Source: Streptomyces griseorubiginosus
Lineage (GTDB): Bacteria > Actinomycetota > Actinomycetes > Streptomycetales > Streptomycetaceae
Direction of reading: 5' to 3'
Assembly (NCBI RefSeq): GCF_001514195.1
Contig: NZ_KQ948745.1
Span: forward strand, 124,001-188,000
Length of the DNA: 64,000 bases
Shown here: piece by piece, positions 1 through 11,245 of the stretch
How positions within the stretch are numbered: position 1 is the stretch's first letter
Layout: each line of letters starts with the position of its first letter
Position numbers and translations under genes: made by a program
Notes under the pieces: model-generated
Told to the model about the DNA's origin: nothing
Databases searched by the model: none
The model's input: the letters and a program-made list of their open reading frames with translations, nothing else

Positions 1-1097
1 AGCAGGACGCCGGCGCCGCCGTCCTTGAGGCGGGCGAGCGCGTGCTGGACCCAGGCGAGCTCGGACTCGGTGCGGGCCGGGAAGCCGTACTCCCAGCGGG
101 GGTCGTAGGCGAGTTCGTCATGGCCCCAGTTGCGCTCGTTGAACGGCGGGTGGCACAGGACGGCGTCGGCGTGCAGGTGGGGGTAGGCGTCGGCGCGCAG
201 GCTGTCGCCGGTGGCGCCGCGGACGGTGGACCAGGTGTGCAGGGCGAGCCGGAGCATGGTGAGCGCGGCAAGTTCGGGGACGCTGTCCTGGGCATGGAGC
301 CGCTGGTCGGGGCGGGTGGCGGCGGCCCGCAGCAGGGCGCCGGTGCCACAGGCCGGGTCGAGGACGGTGCGGGCGGGCCCCACGAGATCGGCCATGAGAC
401 CGGCCAGCTCGGCGGGCGTGAGCGTGTACTGGCGCGGGTTGGCGTCCAGATGCCGTCCCAGCAGGAACTCGAAGGTCTGGCGGGCGCCCAGCTCGGCGGC
501 CAGTTCGGCGACACCCCGCAGGAGGGGGGCGGAGGGGAGGAGTTCGGAGGCGGTCGGAGTGCGAAGCGCCGTTCGGGTGTTCACGGCGGCCGAGGTGTTC
601 ACAGCGGAGGGGCGAGGGGTGCCCGGCGATCCGTGAACGGTACCGGGAGTGTTCACAGCAGCCGGGGTGTCCGGGACTCCCGAGGCGTCGGCGGCCGGCT
701 CCTCCCCGAAGCGCGGTGTCAGGACGTCCCGCAGCGCTCCGGGCAGCATCGATGCGAGGCGTTCGTCGGAGCCGGCGCTCACATCCAGCCAGACCGGCGG
801 ACGGTCGTGGATCAGCAGCAGGGCGCAGCCCGCGTGGGTGAGGGCGGTGACCGGGCCGTCGGGATGCCCGGAGAGCTGCTGCCAGACCCGCTCCCGCAGC
901 GGCACCTCGGCAAGTTTCCCCTGCTTGCGCAGCCACGATTCGACCTCGGCGAGCGCGAAGGACGGGCTGGTCTCGGTGCCGCCGACGGGTCTCGGGAAGT
1001 CCGCGTGGCGGCGCCGCCAGTTGCTCACGGCCGCACGGCCCACCCCGGCCAGCCGTGCGATACCGGCGGCGGTCACCTCCGTCGCGTTGTCCCGCAC
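1..1097 (-). CDS. HTH-fused N6-adenine DNA methyltransferase-like protein (C-terminus cut by window edge)
   Basis: An N-terminal helix-turn-helix (about residues 8-30, with GIARLAGVGRAAVSNWRRR) precedes a class I AdoMet-binding domain of the HsdM/N6-methylase type. Motif I is VLDPACGTG near residue 245. Motif IV reads CHPPF near residue 316, where active enzymes have N/D/S-PP-Y/F, so the catalytic polar residue is replaced by His. A low-complexity linker (about residues 140-180) is rich in AVNT repeats. No restriction or specificity subunit is adjacent in the window. The GTG start at 1097 is chosen because AGGGGAG lies about 6 bases upstream. It may be a DNA-binding regulator rather than a modification enzyme; that is inference. 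Confidence 0.75.
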   Translation of the reverse strand, partial: MRDNATEVTAAGIARLAGVGRAAVSNWRRRHADFPRPVGGTETSPSFALAEVESWLRKQGKLAEVPLRERVWQQLSGHPDGPVTALTHAGCALLLIHDRPPVWLDVSAGSDERLASMLPGALRDVLTPRFGEEPAADASGVPDTPAAVNTPGTVHGSPGTPRPSAVNTSAAVNTRTALRTPTASELLPSAPLLRGVAELAAELGARQTFEFLLGRHLDANPRQYTLTPAELAGLMADLVGPARTVLDPACGTGALLRAAATRPDQRLHAQDSVPELAALTMLRLALHTWSTVRGATGDSLRADAYPHLHADAVLCHPPFNERNWGHDELAYDPRWEYGFPARTESELAWVQHALARLKDGGAGVL

Positions 1098-1377
1098 CGC
1101 CCGCTCCCCTCGTCGTGCCGCGCCACCCGTGCGGCCCGCGTGTGTCGCCGAGCATACCGACGCATGCAAGATCTACCCCTTCACGGCCGTGTACACATCC
1201 CATCTTGTGAATCGTGTTGACTCGGTTCACAGGCTCTGGTCTTATTGACCCAGCGAACGAAGCGGCCGCCGGATCAGGCGGTGGCCATCACGTGAGGAGG
1301 GGGTCACCCCTTTCGGCTCGCCTCGCCTCTTCACCGCACTTCACTCCATCTCGCCGTTTCACCACCAAGGAATCGCC
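1098..1377. promoter_or_regulatory. Divergent intergenic region with TGTGAA/TTCACA inverted repeat
   Basis: This region separates the methyltransferase-like gene from the lipoprotein gene. A perfect inverted repeat TGTGAA-N14-TTCACA lies at 1206-1231, with a further TTCACG at 1180-1185 and GTGTACAC at 1189-1196. The same half-sites recur inside the methyltransferase-like gene (580-657), so this is a candidate autoregulatory operator. No promoter elements could be assigned with confidence. Confidence 0.4.
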
Positions 1378-2172
1378 ATGCGTCGTACCGCACTTGCCGC
1401 CCTCTGCATCGCCGCCGCGGCCACCGCAGGACTCACCGGATGCCAGCCGGGCCAGGACACGGCGGACAACGGCACGGGCACGTCCAGCGCGTCCACCGCG
1501 ACGGGCAAGCCGACCGCCGAGAAGGACCCGTTCGCCGGGCTGACCGGCGGGGAGATAGCCGACCGGGCCGCGAAGGCGACCACCGGCGCCTCCGCACTGC
1601 GCATGAAGGGCGACATCCCCGACGAGGAGAGCGGTGGCACCATCAGCCTCGACGTGGCACTGAACAAGAAGGGCGAGTGCGCCGGCACCATCGGCATGGG
1701 CAGCAAGGGCCAGGTCGACCTGATCAAGACCGGTGACCTCGTGTACATGAAGTTCAACGAGGCGCTGCTGCGCGAGCAGAGCAAGGGCGAGCCGAAGGCG
1801 AACACCGACGCGGCCGTGGCCATGCTGGCGGGCAAGTGGACCAAGACGAAGGCGACGGGCGCGAACGGCAAGGAGTTCGGGGACTTCTGCGACCTGACCA
1901 AGGTGCTCGGAGGCGCCGAGGACACCGCCTCCGACGCGAGCCGCGGGAAGACCACCACCGTCGACGGGGCGCCGGCCATCACGCTGCACGAGAAGGACGG
2001 CAAGGACCGCTACACCCTGTACGTGGCCACCGAGGGCAAGCCGTATCTGCTGCGGGTCGACAGCACGGCGGGGGCGGACCAGGGTTCGGTCGCGTTCAGC
2101 GACTTCGACAAGCCGGTCCCGGCGCAGAAGCCCGCGGGCGACATCCTGGACCTGGACGCCCTGGGCGGCTGA
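1378..2172 (+). CDS. Secreted lipoprotein
   Basis: The 264-residue product begins with a lipoprotein signal peptide: basic MRR, a hydrophobic stretch, then lipobox LTGC with the lipidated Cys at residue 21. A Thr/Ser/Gly-rich tether follows, then a mixed alpha/beta domain (about residues 50-260) resembling the LppX/LprG-like lipoproteins common in Streptomyces and mycobacteria, which bind hydrophobic ligands at the outer face of the membrane. The ATG has AAGGAA about 5 bases upstream. The family placement is by general resemblance only, and no ligand can be named. Confidence 0.8.
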   Translation: MRRTALAALCIAAAATAGLTGCQPGQDTADNGTGTSSASTATGKPTAEKDPFAGLTGGEIADRAAKATTGASALRMKGDIPDEESGGTISLDVALNKKGECAGTIGMGSKGQVDLIKTGDLVYMKFNEALLREQSKGEPKANTDAAVAMLAGKWTKTKATGANGKEFGDFCDLTKVLGGAEDTASDASRGKTTTVDGAPAITLHEKDGKDRYTLYVATEGKPYLLRVDSTAGADQGSVAFSDFDKPVPAQKPAGDILDLDALGG

Positions 2173-2226
2173 GCCGCCGGTGCCGAGGCGCCACGCCTGA
2201 CGGCACGGCACCAGGACGCGGCACGC

Positions 2227-2970
2227 TCACAGGGCGTGCCGCATCCACACGTTGGGCTCCACATACACCGCGTACCCGCGCTCCGGCTCGCACCGCACCG
2301 GCACCAGCGCCCCCGGCACCTCGATGTCGCCCCGGGTGTCGAAGGGCAGCCCGGTCCAGTGACGCCACTGCTCCAGCGAACCGGCCACCGTCATCGAGGC
2401 GGGCGCCACCGCGTGCACGGCGGCACCGGCCCGGGCGTGCACACGCAGCCAGGGGTCCGCGGGCAGGCCGTCGGGCCGTACGCGACGGGCGTACTCCTCG
2501 ATGGGCGTGTGCGGTTCCAGGTGCTTGGCGCTGGGACGGACCGGGGCGACGACCTCACTGAAGCCGTGCGCACGGGCGTTGTCGCGCATCGCCGAGAGCA
2601 TCAGGGCGGACAGGCCCCGCCCCTGGAGCCGCGGATCGACGACGACCGAGACGGCACCGACCGTGTCGGGCCGCACGCCACGGCGCAGGTCCCCGAACGC
2701 CCACACCAGCATCTCGTCCCAGCCCCGGGCGGGCAGTTCGCCGCGCCCCTCGGCGTGGAGGGCGAACGGCACGCTGTGGGCGTGCGCGACGACCTCGCCC
2801 CGCTCGTCCTCGGCGAACAGCACGTACTCGGGGAGTTCGTCGGAGATCCGTCCGTAGTGGGCGTTGCCCACGGGGTCCTGTGTCACGAACTCCGGCCAGC
2901 TGTTGGCCATGCCGAGGACGCGCTCCCGCATCTCGGGACGCTCGGCGAGACTCGACAGCTTCGGCTCCAT
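2227..2970 (-). CDS. GNAT-family N-acetyltransferase
   Basis: A 247-residue cytoplasmic protein. The central region (about residues 50-140) fits a GNAT fold: the acetyl-CoA-binding signature appears as VVVDPRLQGRGLSALML (Q/R-x-x-G-x-G/A type) near residues 108-125. The C-terminal 100 residues are an extra domain without recognisable motifs. The gene is convergent with the upstream lipoprotein gene (54 bases apart) and apparently monocistronic. The substrate cannot be predicted. Confidence 0.8.
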   Translation of the reverse strand: MEPKLSSLAERPEMRERVLGMANSWPEFVTQDPVGNAHYGRISDELPEYVLFAEDERGEVVAHAHSVPFALHAEGRGELPARGWDEMLVWAFGDLRRGVRPDTVGAVSVVVDPRLQGRGLSALMLSAMRDNARAHGFSEVVAPVRPSAKHLEPHTPIEEYARRVRPDGLPADPWLRVHARAGAAVHAVAPASMTVAGSLEQWRHWTGLPFDTRGDIEVPGALVPVRCEPERGYAVYVEPNVWMRHAL

Positions 2971-3043
2971 GCGATCACCGTAATGCGCGGTCCGCGCACC
3001 GGAAAGCGCATTTCCCCGCCCGTGGCCGATGCGCTGCGGCCTC

Positions 3044-3763
3044 TCAGTCCGCGTGGAACCTCGGCGGTGCCGCCGTCGGGTTGCCGCCGGTCGGCAGCTT
3101 CTGACCGGGGCAGCCCGAGAGGACCTTCTCCATCGCGGACTTCTCGGCGGCCGTGACCCACAGCTCGTACTTCTTCTTCACGGCGACCTGGGCGGCCACG
3201 TAGGTGCACCGGTACCGCTTGTTGGGCGGCAGCCAGGTCGCCGTGTCACCGTCCCCCTTGGAACGGTTGGTGCTCGCGTCGACGGCGATGAGGTTGAGCG
3301 GGTCGTTGGCCAGAGCTATGCGCTTGCCGGCGTCCCAGTACTTGGCGCCCTTCTGCCAGGCGTCGGAGAGCGCGACCACGTGGTCGATGTCGACCTGGCT
3401 GCGGCCCCGCCGGTAGGTCACCTCCTTGCCCGAGTAGGGATCCGACTCCAGCACGCCGTAGGAGACCTTGCACCTGCCGCGGGTGAACTTCACGTCCTCC
3501 AGGTCACGTTTGAGTATGTCGTCGCGGGTGTCGCAGTCGTTCGAGTCCGTGTCGGCCCACGCGGTGCCGAACCTGTCACGGTCGTAACCCGTCTTGGGCG
3601 CCCGGCCCTTGACAGTGAGCGACTTGGCGGCGCTGAGCGCAGCACCCGAGGCGCCCCCGGTCTCCTCCGGGCCACCCGACCCTGTGGTCGTCGTCTCCGC
3701 CTTGCACCCTGCCACGGCGAACACCATCACGACGGCAGCCGTGACCCCGCCCCTCAGACGCAT
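3044..3763 (-). CDS. Secreted HNH-family nuclease lipoprotein (DUF1524/GmrSD C-terminal type)
   Basis: A 239-residue protein with an N-terminal lipoprotein signal (MRLRGGVTAAVVMVFAVAGC; lipobox VAGC) and a C-terminal HNH/DUF1524-type nuclease domain. The catalytic core is seen as DIDHVVALSDAW followed about 30 residues later by NDPLNLIAVDASTNRSKGD, the His-Asn-Asn arrangement of this family. Such proteins are common in actinomycetes and are thought to be exported nucleases. The ATG at 3763 is preceded by GGGAGGGG; an in-frame GTG immediately upstream is an alternative start. Monocistronic. Confidence 0.85.
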   Translation of the reverse strand: MRLRGGVTAAVVMVFAVAGCKAETTTTGSGGPEETGGASGAALSAAKSLTVKGRAPKTGYDRDRFGTAWADTDSNDCDTRDDILKRDLEDVKFTRGRCKVSYGVLESDPYSGKEVTYRRGRSQVDIDHVVALSDAWQKGAKYWDAGKRIALANDPLNLIAVDASTNRSKGDGDTATWLPPNKRYRCTYVAAQVAVKKKYELWVTAAEKSAMEKVLSGCPGQKLPTGGNPTAAPPRFHAD

Positions 3764-3964
3764 CACGTGCGCCCCTCCCCTTGCAAACCGGTCCGCCCCC
3801 GCAAGGAGCGCCTTCCCTGACAGGGCGTTGCGCACACCGTAGCGATCGGGCGCACCGCGGCACACAGAGATGGGCCGGGAGGCCCTTCCGAGACCCCCTC
3901 GAGTGGGCATCAGGGACATAACGGCCGTATCGTCATTCTGAGTCACCTCTGGAAGGAGCTCTGG

Positions 3965-4159
3965 ATGGGCATCTTCGACAGGTTCAAGAGCAACCGCCAG
4001 GTCCAGGACAAGGCCAAGGATCTGTCCGACATGGCGGAACGCAAGGCCAACGACCGGACGGGCAACAAGTACGAGAGCCAGGTCGACGACGCGCAGCAGA
4101 AGATCGAAGGGTCGCTCGGCATGGACCGCGAACGGCCCGACCGGCCCGACCAGCCGTAG
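3965..4159 (+). CDS. MT0933-type antitoxin-like small protein
   Basis: A 64-residue, charged, helical protein beginning MGIFDRFKSNRQVQDKAKD. The start and composition match the MT0933/Rv0909-like antitoxin family (Pfam MT0933_antitox), often found without a partner toxin in Streptomyces. No toxin gene lies next to it: upstream, divergent, is the secreted HNH nuclease and downstream a convergent nucleotidyltransferase. The ribosome-binding site GGAAGGAG lies about 7 bases before the ATG. A true antitoxin role is unproven. Confidence 0.75.
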   Translation: MGIFDRFKSNRQVQDKAKDLSDMAERKANDRTGNKYESQVDDAQQKIEGSLGMDRERPDRPDQP

Positions 4160-4352
4160 ACAGAGGCTCCAAGGCGGGCGGACGGACGCCGGCCTGCCGG
4201 GCACGGCCCGAGCGGGCCATTCCGCCGCGAGTTGAACCAGGCTGACCGAGAGGTCGCCCAAGGGCTCCCACGTTCCGCGGGCGGCCTCCCGCGTCCAACT
4301 AGCAACGGCCCGCCGAGCCAGAGCAGTTCAGCCGGCTCGAAGCGGCCGGTCA

Positions 4353-4472
4353 CCCCTGGCCGGTCACCTCAGGCGGGTCTCCTCAGCGGCGCCCCCTGGC
4401 CGGTCCCCTCAGGCCGGTCACCTCAGCGGCACCCCCTGGCTGGCCACCCCAGCCCGGTCGCCTCAGGTCGGC
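4353..4472. repeat. Three tandem 40-bp minisatellite units
   Basis: Units begin CCCCTGGC at 4353, 4393 and 4433 with an exact 40-bp period, each holding two GGTC-like/CCTCAG half-units. The last unit overlaps the stop codon of the convergent nucleotidyltransferase gene, so copy-number change could alter its 3' end. Confidence 0.8.
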
Positions 4473-5059
4473 CACGGCAGCACCGTCAGCTCCGGCCATT
4501 CCTCCTTCCAGCGGGCGGCCTTGGACTCGTAGACCTCCCTCGGGGCGAGGACCGGGTTGGGGCGGAGCACGAGGTTGAACACGTCCGAGAGGCCGTGCGG
4601 AGCGTAGACGCGCCACTCGCCGCCCGGCTCCAGCCGCACGCCCAGGCAGCAAGTCGTCGCGGCGAAACGGTCGATGGCGGACTCCGTGGAGTCGTAGGGC
4701 GGGCAGGGCACGCCGAACTTCCGCTCGTACCAGAGGTGCACCCGGGCCTCGTTGCGGATCTCCACCTCGGCCGGCAGCCCCTCGAACACCTCGCACCCCG
4801 CCTTGATCGCGGCGTCCTCGGCCTCCCAGGACAGATCGGTGTCGTCGAAGTAGAAGACGTCGTAGTCCCTGATGCCCTGGGTCGGAGGTCTGTCGGTGAC
4901 CACGTTCCACACGGTCTGGAACAGGCAGCCCGCCGTCACGTACCAGCCCGGCAGGTCAAGCCTCGCCGCTCCGGCCATGACCTCGGTCAGGACCTCGTTG
5001 CGCTCCAAGGCCGAGCGGAATCCGTCCAGTTGTTCCCCGAGAGGGAGTCGTCCGAGCAC
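4463..5059 (-). CDS. Nucleotidyltransferase family protein (NTP_transf_6-like)
   Basis: A 198-residue protein matching the NTP_transf_6 type: IRDYDVFYFD carries the paired acidic residues expected of a nucleotidyltransferase active site and VEIRNEARVHLWYE the later family motif; PYDSTESAIDRFAATTCCLGVR is also characteristic. The substrate is unknown for the family. It starts 18 bases downstream of the SalK-like gene and is probably cotranscribed with it. The start is a GTG at 5059. Two 10-bp copies of CCCTGCCTAT (5063-5072 and 5083-5092) lie in the junction. Confidence 0.8.
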   Translation of the reverse strand: MLGRLPLGEQLDGFRSALERNEVLTEVMAGAARLDLPGWYVTAGCLFQTVWNVVTDRPPTQGIRDYDVFYFDDTDLSWEAEDAAIKAGCEVFEGLPAEVEIRNEARVHLWYERKFGVPCPPYDSTESAIDRFAATTCCLGVRLEPGGEWRVYAPHGLSDVFNLVLRPNPVLAPREVYESKAARWKEEWPELTVLPWPT

Positions 5060-5077
5060 CCGCCCTGCCTATCACGG

Positions 5078-5989
5078 TCAGACCCTGCCTATGCCCAGTG
5101 TGGTCTCCGAGGGGAGCAGTCCGGAGGAGAGCACCGCGACCCAGAAGTCACCGAGCAGGTCCGCGAGTCGGTCGGTGTCCGTCGCGCCGAGCAACTGCCA
5201 TGGTTGGGCTGCCAGTTGGTCGGTCTGGTGTTCCACGCGGTGCCGGAGGTCGCGGCCGGCGTCCGTGGCCTCTCCGCTATCGTCGACCAGGCCGCGGGCC
5301 GTCAGACGCTCCCGCGCGGCCCGCCATTCGCCCGCGCTCCAGCCCCGGCTCCCGAAACGCTCGACGGAGGCGGCACCGATCGCGGCGAAGGAGACGAGTG
5401 ACTCGACCGGGTCGAGTCCGGATACGAGCAGGGCCGCTATGTGGCCGTCTCCGCGGTGTTCGCGCAGGATCGTGGCCGCCTGCCACAGCTGGAGGTGCGG
5501 GGCGTCGGGCCACTCCAGTTCGGCGTTGGCCGCGGCGAGCGGGCGCCCCGCCGTGTCCACCGACTCGGCGGCCCGCCGGGCGAGTCGGGCGGCCTCCGCC
5601 AGCTCGGGGCCGTCGACACGGTCGCCGAAGAGGGCCCGGTAGGCGCGGTCGACGCCCCGCAGCCGGGCCGCCTTCACCGCGTGAGGATCGGCGACCGACC
5701 ACGCCGAGTCCATGTGCTCGGCGACCATGCGTGGGCTGAAGCTGTAGAAGGCGGAGGCCACGCGCTCGGCGCCCACCGCCCCCAACGGCGCTGCACGCAG
5801 GGGGAAGTAGCTCGGCCAGCGCTCCTTCGTGTCGTACCCGAGGGCGGCCGCCTCCTCGAAGACCTCCGGCGCGTAGTACAGCACCGCGTGCAACGGCTCC
5901 AGCAGGTGCCAGAGCCGGCGCACCCGGGTCAGATCCACAGCACCGCCGACCGCGTCGGCAGCCGCCGCCTCATCGCCGTAGAGCGACAT
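5078..5989 (-). CDS. SalK/SCO6745-type HTH family protein
   Basis: A 303-residue protein of the SalK-like family (annotated in actinomycetes as SCO6745 family), all-helical with a C-terminal winged-helix-like region. Typical features are LWHLLEPLHAVLYY near the N-terminus, GYFPLRAAPLG-like and FYSFSP segments, and SAGEWRAARERLTARGLVD toward the C-terminus. Function is unknown. The ATG at 5989 has GGGAGGGG 7 bases upstream. It is divergent from a TetR repressor, and the shared region holds two 22-bp direct repeats, so TetR control is plausible. Confidence 0.75.
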   Translation of the reverse strand: MSLYGDEAAAADAVGGAVDLTRVRRLWHLLEPLHAVLYYAPEVFEEAAALGYDTKERWPSYFPLRAAPLGAVGAERVASAFYSFSPRMVAEHMDSAWSVADPHAVKAARLRGVDRAYRALFGDRVDGPELAEAARLARRAAESVDTAGRPLAAANAELEWPDAPHLQLWQAATILREHRGDGHIAALLVSGLDPVESLVSFAAIGAASVERFGSRGWSAGEWRAARERLTARGLVDDSGEATDAGRDLRHRVEHQTDQLAAQPWQLLGATDTDRLADLLGDFWVAVLSSGLLPSETTLGIGRV

Positions 5990-6020
5990 GACACAACCCC
6001 TCCCCCTCGTCCCGCCCCAT

Positions 6021-6076
6021 TCGAACTTGACACTGACTAGATTGCCTCGCCGACTCGAACTTGTCAATGCCTAGAT
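6021..6076. promoter_or_regulatory. Two 22-bp direct repeats, candidate TetR operator
   Basis: Copies at 6021-6042 and 6055-6076 begin TCGAACTTG and end TAGAT, identical at 19 of 22 positions with a 34-bp centre-to-centre spacing. TTGACA in the first and TGTCAA in the second also form an inverted pair. They sit between the SalK-like gene and the TetR gene and contain TTGACA-like hexamers, so they probably overlap the divergent promoters. Confidence 0.55.
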
Positions 6077-6089
6077 CCCGCGTACTCTG

Positions 6090-6719
6090 ATGTCCATGGC
6101 ACCCGCGCAGACCACGAAGCCCGACCGGCCCTACCACCACGGCGATCTGCGCCGGGCGATCCTCGGCGCCGCGCTGGACGTCATCGCGGCCGAGGGCCCG
6201 GCCGCGCTGAGCCTGCGCGACCTCGCCCGCCGGGCCGGGGTCTCGCATGCGGCCCCGGCCCACCACTTCAAGGACCGCACCGGGCTCCTGACCGCGATCG
6301 CCGCCGAAGGCTTCGGGCTGCTGGCGGCCGCGCTCAAGGAAGCCGCGGACCTCAAGGACGCGGGCGTGCGCTACGTCCGCTTCGCCCGCGAGCACCCGGC
6401 CCACTTCCAGGTGATGTTCGCGCCCGGGCTCCTGCGCGCCGACGACCTCGAACTCACCACGGGCCGGGCGCTGGCCACCGACGCCCTGCGCAGCGCGGTC
6501 TCGGGCGTCCGCGCCGAGGACTTCGGCATCGACGCGCGCCTCGCGGGAGTCGCCGCCTGGTCTCTCGCCCACGGCTTCGCCACGCTGCTGCTCAGCCACA
6601 ACCTGGACGGCCCGGTCGGCGACAAGGACCCCGAGGAAGTGTTCCGAACCCTGGCCACGACGCTCTTCCGCCGAGCCGGCCTGAGCGGAACCCACGCCGC
6701 GAGCGCAGGGCCGATCTGA
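6090..6719 (+). CDS. TetR/AcrR-family transcriptional repressor (WHG C-terminal domain)
   Basis: A 209-residue regulator. The N-terminal TetR HTH is clear: ALSLRDLARRAGVSHAAPAHHFKD (recognition helix around residues 47-58), with PYHHGDLRRAILGAALDVI as helix 1. The C-terminal ligand domain is of the WHG type (GVAAWSLAHGFATLLLSHNLDG). It is divergent from the SalK-like gene across a 100-bp region with direct repeats, the typical layout of a TetR repressor and its target. The ATG at 6090 has no strong ribosome-binding site; ATG at 6096 is an alternative. The stop codon lies in the first of three short tandem repeats. Confidence 0.85.
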   Translation: MSMAPAQTTKPDRPYHHGDLRRAILGAALDVIAAEGPAALSLRDLARRAGVSHAAPAHHFKDRTGLLTAIAAEGFGLLAAALKEAADLKDAGVRYVRFAREHPAHFQVMFAPGLLRADDLELTTGRALATDALRSAVSGVRAEDFGIDARLAGVAAWSLAHGFATLLLSHNLDGPVGDKDPEEVFRTLATTLFRRAGLSGTHAASAGPI

Positions 6720-7351
6720 GCAGCGCGCAGGGCCCCGACTTGAGCAGCGCGCAGGGCCGACTTGAGCGGAGCCCGCGCGGCGAACGGGACGGTTACCGGC
6801 TGGACGCCGCCGGAACCGCCGCCGTCCGCGTCCGCGACATCCGCGTGCCTCTGGACTCCGGGCTCACCCTGGACGACGCCCGCGCCTCCCTGCCGTGCGC
6901 TCGACGGCGACCTCACCGCCGGTCGGCCCCCGCGACAGCCCTCCGGGTCGCCGCCGAGCGCCCCGCCGTCATGAACGCGCGCAGCACCGCGCCGCTCGCC
7001 CTACGAGACCGCCTCACGGCAGCCCTGCGAGACGCCACAGGCACGGCCGCCAACGACACGTGGGTACGGCCAGGGGCCCGACAGCAGGGCCACGCCCCCG
7101 CCTCAGACCGGCGCAGCCGAGACCACGGCCCCGCAGCGGACCACAGCCCACGAGACCACGCCTCCGGACCAGACCACACCCCCGCAAGGCCACGCCCCGG
7201 CAGCAGACCACACCCCGCAGGGCACACCCCACCGCTCAGCGCCCCGAGGCCACCGCCCCAACCCAGGCCCGCAGCCCCCGAGGCAAAGTCGCACACCTGA
7301 CTCGCCCCCCCCCGGAGGGCCCCGCCCCACCCCCGCCGACCTGCCCCGCGT
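6720..7351. other. Non-coding or decayed stretch with short repeats
   Basis: No convincing gene. The left end has imperfect copies of GCAGCGCGCAGGGCC...GACTTGAG (about 6701-6770, 22-24 bp period) that extend from the 3' end of the TetR gene. Around 7080-7260 the sequence is a low-complexity run of CCACACC/GACCACG-like words. Long open frames here are Pro/Arg/Ala/His-rich and lack ribosome-binding sites. A short patch around 6810-6880 (VRVRDIRVPLDSGLTLDDAR in one frame) looks coding-like and may be a gene remnant. Confidence 0.5.
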
Positions 7352-10882
<3,531 letters not shown>

Positions 10883-11173
10883 TCGGGGCGGCTTTCGTCC
10901 GAGGGGGGCTGGGCTTTGCTTGGGTGCGGCTGGGGGTGGGCAACGCGAAGGGCCCGACACGGGGACCGGCCGGGGGGTCTCCAGCCTACGACGCGGCGCC
11001 GACAGCCGCGGGGGCTGTGGACGACGCCGGCCCACCTGGCACACACCCTGTGGACGACGCCAGCCCCCCCCTGGCACACACCCTGTGGACGACGCCGGCC
11101 CACCCGGCGCACCCCCTGTGGACAACCCGCCCCCTGGCACCCCGCGCACGGCGACCGCCCTCGCGCACGAAAA
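10883..11173. promoter_or_regulatory. mfd upstream region with four regularly spaced DnaA boxes
   Basis: On the minus strand TCGTCCACA occurs at 11016-11024, 11049-11057 and 11084-11092, and TTGTCCACA at 11117-11125. All four fit the Streptomyces DnaA-box consensus, the last exactly the preferred form. They share one orientation and are spaced 33, 35 and 33 bp, embedded in a degenerate tandem repeat. The region lies between the mfd start and the terminator of the upstream ABC operon. Confidence 0.6.
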
Positions 11174-11213
11174 CCCGGCGCCGAGAAGTCCCCCGTGACT
11201 TCTCGGCGCCGGG
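11174..11213 (-). terminator. Strong hairpin terminator of the ABC exporter operon
   Basis: A perfect 17-bp stem (11174-11190 with 11197-11213; core GGCGCCGAGAAGTC) and a 6-base loop, 33 bases beyond the stop codon of the permease gene. There is no T-tract, as is usual in Streptomyces. Confidence 0.85.
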
Positions 11214-11245
11214 CGTTCCCCCGCTTCCCCCGTCCCCGGAGGCCG

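Noticed and set aside
6740..7300. A possible 186-residue gene after the TetR gene
   Set aside because: Pro/Arg/His low-complexity composition, no ribosome-binding site, and no family motif over most of its length; kept only as a possible gene remnant.
11015..11125. The 33-35 bp repeats read only as a terminator or simple minisatellite
   Set aside because: They have no self-complementarity, and the invariant part of each unit is exactly a DnaA-box consensus.
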